DNA of 64,000 bases from Flavobacteriales bacterium (GTDB lineage: Bacteria > Bacteroidota > Bacteroidia > Flavobacteriales_D > Crocinitomicaceae). Shown here in pieces: positions 6,476 through 14,789 of this stretch. The position numbers and the translations under genes are program-made. The first letter of the stretch is position 1. Every line of letters starts with the position of its first letter. The notes under the pieces are model-generated. The model had not been told where the DNA came from and ran no database searches. It saw nothing but the letters and a program-made list of their open reading frames with translations. The stretch covers positions 1-64,000 of the forward strand of contig CANHHA010000003.1 of NCBI GenBank assembly GCA_947460825.1, given 5' to 3'.

Positions 6476-9230
6476 TAAATTTCTTTGGCGCTTTACCCTC
6501 GAGCCACTTTACAGTTTCGGGTTTAGATAAAATAGCCGCTTGAATTTCCTCGATTGTCAGCACCATTGGTAATGTTACCTTAAAACGCATTTTTCCATTG
6601 AAAGATACAGGGTACTCATAATCAGATTCAATCAGGTAATCAGGATTAAAATCCGGATAAGCAGCCTCATATAACGAACCAGGTTCATGGCCTAGTTTCT
6701 CCCAAATTTCTTCCGTGATGTGCGGCGCATAAGGGGAAAGTAAGATCGTTAGTTGTTCTAAAATTTCGCGATAATTACCTTTTGCCTCTGTCAATTCATT
6801 CACACAAATCATAAAATTGGAAACCCCCGTATTAAAAGAAAAACGGTCTAAATCTTCTCGAATCTTCCGAATGGTCTTGTGTAAGATTTTAAAGTGATCC
6901 TTAGTTGGTGTTGTTTCATTCACTTCAAATGAACCATTGAGGTGAAATAAACGCCAATATTTTTTCAAAAACCCATGAACTCCCGTTATTCCTTTGGTGT
7001 CCCATGGTTTACTTTGCTCCACCGGACCCAGAAACATTTCGTACATCCGTAGGGTATCTGCTCCAAACCTATCGACTAACTCGTCCGGTGTTTGGACGTT
7101 ATATTTAGACTTTGACATTTTTTCTACCTCGTACCCGCACAGGTAAACTCCTGAGGGCTCTAATAAAAACGTCGCATCCTTATATTCACTTCGCCAAGCT
7201 TTGAATCCTTCAAGGTCCAATTCATCGTTATTTACGAGTGAAATATCCACATGGATTGCTGTGGTTTCATAGCCGTCTTTCATTCCTGCACTCACAAAGG
7301 TTTGTTGTCCAACGACCCGATAGACGAAGCTACTTCTTCCTAAAATCATCCCTTGATTTATCATCTTCTTGAATGGCTCATCAAAAGGTACCACTCCAAT
7401 ATCGCGTAAGAATTTACACCAAAAACGCGCATACAACAAATGACCCGTAGCATGCTCTGCTCCCCCCATATATAAGTCAACATTGCCCCAATAGGAAATC
7501 TTTTCAGGCGATGCTAAGCATTGGTCATTAGTTGGGTCAAGATATCTTAAAAAATACCATGAACTACCCGCCCAGCCTGGCATAGTAGATTTTTCATACT
7601 CATACACCTCGTTAAACTTCCAATGAGTAGCTCTACCAAGTGGCGGGTCACCATCTTCGGTAGGTAAATATTTATCCACTTCCGGTAAATCTAAGGGTAA
7701 TTGATCTGCAGGAATTAGGTAAGGGGTATCTCCTTTAAAATATACTGGAATTGGTTCCCCCCAATAACGCTGACGACCGAATACCGCGTCACGAAGTCTA
7801 TAATTTATTCGTTTTGATCCATACCCATGTTCTGCAATAGCTGAAATCATTCGCTGAACACCCTCCAAAACTGATAATCCATCGAGGAAGTCAGAATTGA
7901 TTATAGTTCCTGTTTTCTCAGTCCAAGCGCCCAAGTTAAAATCATGAGCAGCGGAAGGCCTTATAACTTGCTTGATCGCTAATGAAAAATGGGTGGCAAA
8001 TTTATAATCTCGTTCATCATGTGCCGGAACTGCCATAACTGCACCTGTTCCATAACCAACCAAGACATAATCGCCAATCCAGATTGGAATCGGTTCTTTG
8101 GTAAAGGGGTGGGTGGCATATGATCCGGTAAAAACACCCGATATCGTATTTACATCGGCCATGCGTTCGCGCTCGCTTCTATTCTTCGAGGTTGAGACAT
8201 AGGTTGCAACAGCAGCTCGCTGTTCATCTGTCGTTAATTGGTTTACCAGCTCGTGTTCTGGAGCCAAGGTAAGAAACGAAACCCCAAACAAGGTATCAGG
8301 TCGCGTGGTAAATACTTCCATGGAGCCCTCATGATTTAGCAAAGGAAAATGAACGGAAGCCCCCTCGCTTCTGCCAATCCAATTTCGCTGAGTCTCTTTA
8401 ATGCTATCAAACCAATCGAGGTGATCCAATCCATCCAGTAATCGTTGAGCATAGGCGGTTATACGCATACTCCATTGCTTTAAAAGTTTGCGTTCTACGG
8501 GATGACCACCGCGTTCAGACAATCCGTTAACCACCTCATCATTCGCCAAGACCGTTCCCAAGGCAGGGCACCAATTTACATAGGACTCTCCAAGGTATGC
8601 TAAGCGAAAGTTCATTAATATTCCCTGTTGTTTTTGGGCTGTAAAAGTTACCCATTCGGAAGCTGAAAATGGAGTGATTTCAGTTTCTATTCCTCCATGC
8701 AAAGCGCTCAATGAAGCTGCCGATAAGCCCTGTTGCTCAAACTCCTTAATTAACGCATCAATTGACTCGGCTTTATTCGTTTTTGGATTATACCAACTAT
8801 TGAATAATTGGATAAAAATCCATTGTGTCCATTTATAATATGCGGGTGAGGACGTTCGAATCTCTCTGGACCAATCGTAATTAAATCCAAGTTTATCTAA
8901 TTGTTCGCGATATCGCTCTATGTTCTCTTGGGTAGTTTTAGCTGGATGCTGACCCGTTTGTATAGCATATTGTTCTGCGGGCAGACCGAAGGAATCATAC
9001 CCCATTGGATGAAGTACATTGAAGCCTGTATGTTTTTTATACCTCGCAAAAATATCCGAAGCAATGTATCCTAAGGGATGTCCTACATGCAATCCAGCAC
9101 CAGATGGATAGGGAAACATATCTAAGACATAATATGGAGGTTTTGTTGAGGTTTCTTCAACGCGGTAGGTTTGATTAATCTTCCAGAAATGTTGCCATTT
9201 CTTTTCAATCTCTTGAAAGCGATATTCCAT
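6438..9230 (-). CDS. leuS: leucyl-tRNA synthetase
   Basis: A 930-residue class I synthetase. HIGH-type HVGH is at residues 48-51 in YPSGAGLHVGHPLGY and KMSKS at 704-708. The editing domain is present (TTRPDTLFGVSFLTLAPEH, GTGAVMAVPAHDERD), with the catalytic-core motifs GGAEHATGHLLYARFW and GWAGSSWYFLRY. It is longer than E. coli LeuRS because of an insertion after about residue 150, seen commonly in Bacteroidota. It charges tRNA-Leu in the cytoplasm. The last 38 bases overlap the tail of the MerR gene on the other strand. A promoter element lies 17 bases upstream, so it may be expressed apart from the envelope genes before it. Confidence 0.97.
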   Translation of the reverse strand: MEYRFQEIEKKWQHFWKINQTYRVEETSTKPPYYVLDMFPYPSGAGLHVGHPLGYIASDIFARYKKHTGFNVLHPMGYDSFGLPAEQYAIQTGQHPAKTTQENIERYREQLDKLGFNYDWSREIRTSSPAYYKWTQWIFIQLFNSWYNPKTNKAESIDALIKEFEQQGLSAASLSALHGGIETEITPFSASEWVTFTAQKQQGILMNFRLAYLGESYVNWCPALGTVLANDEVVNGLSERGGHPVERKLLKQWSMRITAYAQRLLDGLDHLDWFDSIKETQRNWIGRSEGASVHFPLLNHEGSMEVFTTRPDTLFGVSFLTLAPEHELVNQLTTDEQRAAVATYVSTSKNRSERERMADVNTISGVFTGSYATHPFTKEPIPIWIGDYVLVGYGTGAVMAVPAHDERDYKFATHFSLAIKQVIRPSAAHDFNLGAWTEKTGTIINSDFLDGLSVLEGVQRMISAIAEHGYGSKRINYRLRDAVFGRQRYWGEPIPVYFKGDTPYLIPADQLPLDLPEVDKYLPTEDGDPPLGRATHWKFNEVYEYEKSTMPGWAGSSWYFLRYLDPTNDQCLASPEKISYWGNVDLYMGGAEHATGHLLYARFWCKFLRDIGVVPFDEPFKKMINQGMILGRSSFVYRVVGQQTFVSAGMKDGYETTAIHVDISLVNNDELDLEGFKAWRSEYKDATFLLEPSGVYLCGYEVEKMSKSKYNVQTPDELVDRFGADTLRMYEMFLGPVEQSKPWDTKGITGVHGFLKKYWRLFHLNGSFEVNETTPTKDHFKILHKTIRKIREDLDRFSFNTGVSNFMICVNELTEAKGNYREILEQLTILLSPYAPHITEEIWEKLGHEPGSLYEAAYPDFNPDYLIESDYEYPVSFNGKMRFKVTLPMVLTIEEIQAAILSKPETVKWLEGKAPKKFIIVPGKIVNVVI

Positions 9231-9246
9231 GGGTGAATTTATAGCA

Positions 9247-9280
9247 CAAAGATACGAAAAGCCCTTTTAAGGATGATCAA
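9247..9280 (-). promoter_or_regulatory. candidate promoter of leuS
   Basis: Minus-strand TATCTTTG (9254-9247), 16 bases before the leuS ATG, matches TAnnTTTG. A TTG at 9280-9278 lies 23 bases upstream, the long end of the accepted spacing, inside the end of the previous gene. The -7 match is good, the -33 weaker. Confidence 0.5.
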
Positions 9281-9950
9281 GGAGATTCCCCAATGCAAAC
9301 AATAATAAGCCTGGATCTAATGGGAGTATCATTGGCTGTTTCCAATTTTTCATGAGCATAAACCAAGAAAAGAGGCCAAAAAAAGCCACCCCTAAGCCCC
9401 AATGAGGCACCCACAACCAGGTTAGGGCACTGAGTAAAAAAATGAAACTAAGTAACATCCAGCGCAACACATACCAAGGAATAACTTGTGGTAACGTACC
9501 AAGCGAAGGAGGGTCTATGTGGCGATCTTTAACATCGGAAGAAATGGCTAAAACCATGAACAGCAGAAAAAGAACGGCTGCTTTTATGAGCCATGAGCTC
9601 CCCCCGGTCTCTTTCCATGCACTGATCATGATTAAGGTCCAACTCAGTGCAATAATCGGTGTTTTGATGCGCGGAATCTCTCGTAGCCAAGGATAAAAAA
9701 AACTTAATAAAACCAAGGGAAATAAAATAAGAAATGGAATCTTGTAATGACTAAGGCTCAGAATGAGAAAAAAGACGAGCGCTAAACTCAAATAAATCCA
9801 TATAGTTCTGGGTGTTCTTGGAATTACGTAATATATAAACACGGAAAACCCTATGGCTAAACAATACCAGGGATCGGAAGTTTGGTCTAAGGAATATGCA
9901 AATAAAAAGGCGGAGAAGCCTAAGAATAGTGAGTCAATCTTGGATTGCAT
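9267..9950 (-). CDS. UbiA-like polytopic membrane protein, function unknown
   Basis: A 227-residue, almost entirely hydrophobic protein with about eight membrane segments. The stretch around residues 145-160 (SSDVKDRHIDPPSLGTLP) resembles the second Asp-rich motif of UbiA prenyltransferases, and the preceding RIPRIKT-like loop and long helix also fit. The first Asp-rich motif expected in the N-terminal third is not recognisable, so catalytic activity is doubtful. I start at ATG 9950, which overlaps the GT9 gene by 17 bases; an upstream start at 10007 would lie deep in GT9. It is the last gene of the tatA-gatA-transglycosylase-GT2-GT9 run. UbiA superfamily membership is likely but not certain. 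Confidence 0.65.
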   Translation of the reverse strand: MQSKIDSLFLGFSAFLFAYSLDQTSDPWYCLAIGFSVFIYYVIPRTPRTIWIYLSLALVFFLILSLSHYKIPFLILFPLVLLSFFYPWLREIPRIKTPIIALSWTLIMISAWKETGGSSWLIKAAVLFLLFMVLAISSDVKDRHIDPPSLGTLPQVIPWYVLRWMLLSFIFLLSALTWLWVPHWGLGVAFFGLFSWFMLMKNWKQPMILPLDPGLLLFALGNLLDHP

Positions 9951-10914
9951 GAAAAATTTGATCAACAGTAATTCCCGAAATACACGAGCACTCCTGTTGC
10001 AATGCACAACGCGGGCAGAACGGGTCTTTCACTAATGCCATGGAGCGCATCCCTAATGGTTTCCAGCGACCTGGATGAATTGGTGTGCGGACGGAAAAAA
10101 GACCAATGGCCTTTATATTCATGAGCCCTGCCAAATGAAGCGGACCCGTGGAGCATGCAACAAGGGCATGAGCATTGCTAATCAAGGCAATCAACTCACG
10201 CAGCGAACATTTACCACATAAATTTTCAAGCCCCGGAATACCCTCAAAAGCATCTCCTATTCGGTCTCCTTCCGACGCTGTACCCGTAATTAATATGCGT
10301 AAGTTGGCCTGAGAGAGCACTCGGGCGAGCGCTGTGTAACGCGATAACGGATATTCTACCGCACTTCCTTGCGACAAGGGGTGTAACACAACATATCCAG
10401 CATCGAGCGTGCTCATTACTTTGGGAACAGAAAAACTCGATTCCACAGCCTGAATTGCTTCAAAAGAGGGAAGCGCGTGAAGGCCCAATGGTAAAAGCAA
10501 ATTAAAATTGAGTTGCGCTTCGTGAAGTGATGAGTTTTTTCGTGTAAATGGCACTCTGATATTACAGGTAAACCAATGAAACCATCGATGGCTTGTTCCA
10601 ATTCTGTAGGGGATTCCTGCTTTCCTTGCCCATGAAGCAACCTGTTTATTCGGAAAAACGTGAAGAATCACATCGCCTTGAAGTAAGGTGTTTCGAGTTT
10701 CATCCGATGCGCTCTCAAGGTCCTCTAAGATTAAAATCTCATCTACGGGATTAAAACACTGAACCACCTCGTTGGTATAACGTTTGCAAAGAAATACAAG
10801 TGTAGATTGTGGAAACTTAGCTTTAATCCAACTGCAAAGTGGTAAGGTTAGTGCCACGTCACCAATGCTATCGGTGCGAGAAATAATAATTCGAGGTGTA
10901 TTAGTTATGTTCAC
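9934..10914 (-). CDS. glycosyltransferase family 9 (ADP-heptose:LPS heptosyltransferase type)
   Basis: A 326-residue GT-B protein. The N-terminus (IIISRTDSIGDVALTLPL) is the family nucleotide-sugar transferase signature, and the C-terminal half has HPLSQGSAVEYPL, ILITGTASEGDRI and ACSTGPLHLAGL, the donor-binding region of GT9. Such enzymes transfer heptose or similar sugars to the LPS core on the inner face of the inner membrane. Translation begins at a GTG (10914), 14 bases inside the end of the GT2 gene, suggesting coupled translation. A cluster of Cys near the C-terminus (CPRCALQQECSC) is unusual and could bind metal. Neighbouring GT2 supports a role in lipid-linked glycan assembly; the exact sugar cannot be told. 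Confidence 0.85.
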   Translation of the reverse strand: MNITNTPRIIISRTDSIGDVALTLPLCSWIKAKFPQSTLVFLCKRYTNEVVQCFNPVDEILILEDLESASDETRNTLLQGDVILHVFPNKQVASWARKAGIPYRIGTSHRWFHWFTCNIRVPFTRKNSSLHEAQLNFNLLLPLGLHALPSFEAIQAVESSFSVPKVMSTLDAGYVVLHPLSQGSAVEYPLSRYTALARVLSQANLRILITGTASEGDRIGDAFEGIPGLENLCGKCSLRELIALISNAHALVACSTGPLHLAGLMNIKAIGLFSVRTPIHPGRWKPLGMRSMALVKDPFCPRCALQQECSCISGITVDQIFHAIQD

Positions 10915-11653
10915 GTTTCAATCGTTGGACTTCTTTGTATTTAAAAAAATTGGAGGCGGCGCTAATCCGAGCAATATGAAAACCCGCCATCCCGTCTAAA
11001 AACCCAAATTTAAATAGATACATAGCGATAAAGCGAAAAACGGCACTCAATATTGGTTTACCCCAATACACTTTTTTACCCTCAAGCACATACTTTGTTG
11101 CAGTGAGGGAAGAATAGTTGTCTGCACGTTGTCTGTGTTGTTCGTGCGAGTAATATGAATAATGATTTAAATGCCCTTTCAACAAAACTGGGGTAATATC
11201 CGCAGGAATCATTAGTATTTCGTGAACAATATCGCCTTCCCACCCATAGTCCTTAGGGAACAATCGAATCTTAACATCTGGATACCACCCTGAATGATAA
11301 ATCCAGGTTCCACAATAATTGGTTAAGCGATTAAGGGAAAATACTCCGTGGGTAAACTGTTGTTTTAACGCTAGTATCTCGTTGGATAATTCTGGGGAAA
11401 TTTCCTCATCAGCATCAATAGACAGAATCATATCGTAGGTAGCCTGTTGATTTAGGCGATTTTTCTGCTGTGCATAACCCAACCAAGGTTGGGTAAAAAA
11501 CTTAACCCCTTTTTCCAAACAAATTTCTTTGGTGCGATCTACAGACCCCGAATCCATTACCAAAATTTCATCTGCTATATCGCTCAAAGAATCTATACAG
11601 CGTGCAATGTTTCGTTCTTCATTAAGTGTGATAATCGCTGCGCTAATCTTCAT
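10901..11653 (-). CDS. glycosyltransferase family 2 (WaaE/KdtX-like LPS core enzyme)
   Basis: A 250-residue GT-A enzyme. It begins with ISAAIITLNEERNIARCIDS, has the nucleotide-binding LVMDSGSVDRT, the DXD-type SIDADEEI near residue 90 and the WaaE-like run FFTQPWLGYAQQKNRL. Related proteins add glucose to the LPS inner core. It is cytoplasmic or peripheral to the inner membrane. It overlaps the GT9 gene by 14 bases and sits 3 bases after the lytic transglycosylase stop, so the two transferases are certainly coexpressed. Confidence 0.88.
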   Translation of the reverse strand: MKISAAIITLNEERNIARCIDSLSDIADEILVMDSGSVDRTKEICLEKGVKFFTQPWLGYAQQKNRLNQQATYDMILSIDADEEISPELSNEILALKQQFTHGVFSLNRLTNYCGTWIYHSGWYPDVKIRLFPKDYGWEGDIVHEILMIPADITPVLLKGHLNHYSYYSHEQHRQRADNYSSLTATKYVLEGKKVYWGKPILSAVFRFIAMYLFKFGFLDGMAGFHIARISAASNFFKYKEVQRLKREHN

Positions 11654-11656
11654 GGG

Positions 11657-13156
11657 TTATTTAACTCGAATTCGGTCTCCCACGCGAATCATATTTCCTG
11701 CCCCTGGATTCAGTTTTTTTAATTGCGCAAGGGAAAGCCCATACCGTCCTGCTATTTTACTTAAGGTGTCGCCCGCCTTTACGGTGTAATATTTTTTGGG
11801 AATCACTGGTTTTACCGGATTAACGGGTGCCGGGGTAATCGTATTTATCTCCTTTAAGGTAAGGCGCTGCCCAACATACACATTGGATGTTTGAAGCGCA
11901 TTCCATTCCATTAATTGATCGGTAGAGACGCGATACTTCTGAGCAATGGTAGTGAGGGATTCCCCTGCCTTTACCTTGTGAAACCCATATTGCCCCGAGG
12001 ATGAATCGGGCAAAGAGGCTTGTACTTCCAGAGCGCTCGTGTCAGGGGTGAAGGGATTTATTGCTTGGGTGGGATTTTCTATGACGTACAAAGAATCTTC
12101 CGCACCAACCAGTAATAAAATTTTATCCAAAGGACCAGTTACACAGCGTTTTTTAATGGCTGCTGGTATATACTCCGTTTTATAAATCGGATTTAAGTCT
12201 TTAATTTGTTGAAGATTCCAATCTAATGCATCGGCGATGGTCTTCATGTGTAATCCGCGTTTCAAGCACATCGTATCCAATTGAGCATTATGGATTTTTG
12301 CTGGGGCGGGCATCAAGTTATGTTCTGCATGGTAGGTCATAAGGTATGCCGCGGCAATAAAAGTTGGCACATATCCTTGGGTTTCACTCGGTAAGCTAGA
12401 CCTAATCGCCCAGTATGAGCGTTGGTTTCCCGAGCGTTGAATAGCTCGGTTTATCGTACCGGGCCCTGCATTGTATGCCGCCAATGCTAAATTCCAGTCG
12501 CCATAAATACCGTACAATTTTTTTAATAACCTGCATGCAGCATCGGTTGCTTTTTGAGGATCCATACGCTCATCGATGTATGAGTTTTCTTCAAGCCCAT
12601 AATACAATCCGGTTCTATACATGAACTGCCACAAGCCAAGCGCCCCCGCCCGAGATTTCACTTGCGGACGCAAACCACTTTCGATACACGCTAAATATTT
12701 TAATTCCAACGGCAGGCCATATTCGGCTAATTTTTCTTCAAATAAATCAAAATAAAGGGCCGATCTTCCCAATACAATTTTCACAAAAGACCGCCTGTTT
12801 TCAGCAAAAAACCGGATAGAAGATAGGGTAATAGCGTTACAATCAAAACCAAAAGGGCTTTGATTATTCATTTGATTTAATCGAGTGCAATATACCTCAT
12901 CGCTGAATAGAGGTACGGTTGCATGCTCATAATTAAGGGCTTTAATGATTGAATCCGAGTATTTTGTGTTTGCATAATCCGCGTAGAAATAATTCAAGGA
13001 CTGTTCTACGGTATTTAAAAAATGATCGGGGTTGAGTGTGTCATTTGGATTAGTTAAGTAGGGGTTTTTCTGGCCAAATCCATAAAAGGATAGCACGATG
13101 AATAGATGCCCAGCGGCAATCCTAGGCTGTAGTCTTTTCCACCAATTCCGTTGCAT
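11657..13156 (-). CDS. LysM-containing lytic transglycosylase (MltD type)
   Basis: A 499-residue envelope protein. An N-terminal hydrophobic stretch (residues 15-28) serves as signal. The SLT domain spans roughly residues 140-290 with catalytic Glu159 in ACIESGLRPQ, then RAGALGLWQFM and NLALAAYNAGPGTINRAI. Two LysM modules lie at the C-terminus (KVKAGESLTTIAQKYRVS and TVKAGDTLSKIAGRYGLS) and bind peptidoglycan. Such enzymes cleave the glycan strand forming 1,6-anhydro ends. The ATG at 13156 lies 35 bases inside gatA; no closer ATG precedes the signal peptide. Family assignment is strong. Confidence 0.92.
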   Translation of the reverse strand: MQRNWWKRLQPRIAAGHLFIVLSFYGFGQKNPYLTNPNDTLNPDHFLNTVEQSLNYFYADYANTKYSDSIIKALNYEHATVPLFSDEVYCTRLNQMNNQSPFGFDCNAITLSSIRFFAENRRSFVKIVLGRSALYFDLFEEKLAEYGLPLELKYLACIESGLRPQVKSRAGALGLWQFMYRTGLYYGLEENSYIDERMDPQKATDAACRLLKKLYGIYGDWNLALAAYNAGPGTINRAIQRSGNQRSYWAIRSSLPSETQGYVPTFIAAAYLMTYHAEHNLMPAPAKIHNAQLDTMCLKRGLHMKTIADALDWNLQQIKDLNPIYKTEYIPAAIKKRCVTGPLDKILLLVGAEDSLYVIENPTQAINPFTPDTSALEVQASLPDSSSGQYGFHKVKAGESLTTIAQKYRVSTDQLMEWNALQTSNVYVGQRLTLKEINTITPAPVNPVKPVIPKKYYTVKAGDTLSKIAGRYGLSLAQLKKLNPGAGNMIRVGDRIRVK

Positions 13157-14528
13157 AGAATAATTCTTTTTCCCGAAATAGATCGGTCATTAATTGAACA
13201 CCAAATGGCAAGCCATTTGAATGTGTTCCGAGCGGGACACTGATCGCGGGATTTCCCGTTAAATTAGCATGCACCGTAAAAACATCTTGCAAGTACATTT
13301 CAATCGGATCCTTAACCTCACCAAGCTTAAAGGCCGTGGAAGGCGTTGTAGGCATTACCAAACAATCTATATGAGTAAATATTTCACGTGTCTTATCTTG
13401 TAACAATCTTCTCACTTGCTGACCTTTTCTATAATAGGTATCGTACTGCTCATTGGATAAAACAAACGTTCCGGTCATGATTCTGCGTTTAACTTCTTCA
13501 CCAAACCCTTCATTTCTAGAACGAATATAGGTATCTTCTACCCCTTCCGCCACCTGCGATCGATGTCCATAATGTACGCCATCGAAGCGTGCAAGGTTGG
13601 AGGACGCCTCTGCAGTGGTCAGTACATAATATACAGGAACCACAAAATCCATATAAGGAAAGGAAAACTCCTCTACTGTGTGTCCCTCATTCCGAAGCGA
13701 ATCCAATAAGGCATTCAAGGCGGATTTTACCTCCGCGTCTAATCCTGGGTGGTTCAAGTATTCGCTTAGCACACCAAAACGCATTGGAACTGTTAGGATT
13801 GCACCCGCATCGATTGGTTGTGAAGAACTTGTAGAATCCATCGGGTCTTTTCCTGCCATTATTTGGTACAATAGCGCAGCATCGTTTACATTGGTGGTGA
13901 AGGTTCCAATTTGGTCAAACGAAGAGGCGTAGGCAATCAAGCCATACCGGCTAATCCTTCCATAGGTTGGCTTAAGGCCGTATGTTCCGGTCCATGAGGC
14001 GGGCTGACGTACTGAGCCTCCGGTGTCGCTACCTAGAGAAACGGTACACAAACCAGCGGAAACCGCCACTGCCGAACCTCCCGAAGATCCACCAGGGACA
14101 TAATCCGGATTAATTGCATTGCGTACTGGACCATACGCAGATTTTTCATTAGAGCTCCCCATCGCGAATTCATCACAATTCAATCGGCCCAAAATAATGG
14201 CATCTTCGTCAATTAATCGCTGTATGGCTGTGGCCGTGAATAGCGACTCGAAGCCTTCTAAGATGCGCGAGGAAGCGGAAACGTTATGGTTTATATAGCA
14301 TAAGTTGTCTTTAATTCCCACAAAGGTACCGGCTAGTTTACCCGCATTCCCTTGCGTAATTTTCTCTTGAATTATTAGGGCTGCTTCACGTGAAGACTTT
14401 TCAAAAACCTCTAGATAAGCATTTAAATGTTTATTGGATTCGATTTGAATCAAATAATGTTCAAGTATATCCATGAGGGACGTACCCGACGCTACAGCCG
14501 ATTTGTTTTCTTGAATCGAATTAAACAT
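13122..14528 (-). CDS. gatA: Asp/Glu-tRNA amidotransferase subunit A
   Basis: A 468-residue amidase-signature protein. The catalytic triad positions are visible: Lys73 in GIKDNLCY, Ser148 in VPGGSSGGSAVAV and Ser172 in SDTGGSVRQPAS, with the same spacing as characterised GatA (75 and 24 residues). GatA releases ammonia from glutamine for converting Glu-tRNA(Gln) or Asp-tRNA(Asn) in the GatCAB complex. The presence of a tRNA-Gln(UUG) gene in the window is compatible with that route. gatB and gatC are not in this window. It starts 3 bases after tatA and overlaps the transglycosylase gene by 35 bases. Confidence 0.95.
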   Translation of the reverse strand: MFNSIQENKSAVASGTSLMDILEHYLIQIESNKHLNAYLEVFEKSSREAALIIQEKITQGNAGKLAGTFVGIKDNLCYINHNVSASSRILEGFESLFTATAIQRLIDEDAIILGRLNCDEFAMGSSNEKSAYGPVRNAINPDYVPGGSSGGSAVAVSAGLCTVSLGSDTGGSVRQPASWTGTYGLKPTYGRISRYGLIAYASSFDQIGTFTTNVNDAALLYQIMAGKDPMDSTSSSQPIDAGAILTVPMRFGVLSEYLNHPGLDAEVKSALNALLDSLRNEGHTVEEFSFPYMDFVVPVYYVLTTAEASSNLARFDGVHYGHRSQVAEGVEDTYIRSRNEGFGEEVKRRIMTGTFVLSNEQYDTYYRKGQQVRRLLQDKTREIFTHIDCLVMPTTPSTAFKLGEVKDPIEMYLQDVFTVHANLTGNPAISVPLGTHSNGLPFGVQLMTDLFREKELFYATELVEKTTA

Positions 14529-14531
14529 GGA

Positions 14532-14735
14532 CTACTTCTCTTCGATTTGTTTTTCGCTTGAGGCAGTAGATTTATTCTCTTCGTTTTTAGAAGCGTCTTT
14601 AAATTCCTTAATTCCTTGGCCTAGGCCTTTCATAAGTTCTGGAATTTTCTTTCCTCCAAACAACAATAATACAATAAGCAGAATCAGAATGATATGACCC
14701 ACTGAAAAAAGCTGTGCGTGTTGGATTTCTTGCAT
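14532..14735 (-). CDS. tatA: Sec-independent translocase subunit TatA
   Basis: A 67-residue protein with one N-terminal membrane helix ([20 protein letters not shown]), the TatA hallmark [10 protein letters not shown] at the hinge, an amphipathic helix ([11 protein letters not shown]) and a charged tail. TatA forms the pore for folded proteins with RR signal peptides. The ActB protein of this window has an RRDFLKFLG motif and may be a client. I choose ATG 14735: the frame extends to a TTG at 14756, but that codon lies inside the -7 element TACCTTTG (14761-14754), so it cannot be the start. It leads the tatA-gatA-transglycosylase-GT operon. Confidence 0.9.
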   Translation of the reverse strand: MQEIQHAQLFSVGHIILILLIVLLLFGGKKIPELMKGLGQGIKEFKDASKNEENKSTASSEKQIEEK

Positions 14736-14753
14736 ACTAAGAATATTTTGAAA

Positions 14754-14785
14754 CAAAGGTACGGAATTCTAATTCAAATAGGCAA
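14754..14785 (-). promoter_or_regulatory. Bacteroidota sigma-A promoter of the tatA-gatA operon
   Basis: Minus-strand TTG (14785-14783), 21 bases, TACCTTTG (14761-14754), 18 bases before the tatA ATG. It lies just after the infB stop, so tatA and following genes can be transcribed independently of rimP-nusA-infB. Confidence 0.65.
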
Positions 14786-14789
14786 TGCA

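Noticed and set aside
10416-10640. 74-codon frame within the GT9 gene
   Set aside because: A shifted frame of the GT9 coding sequence, unsupported.
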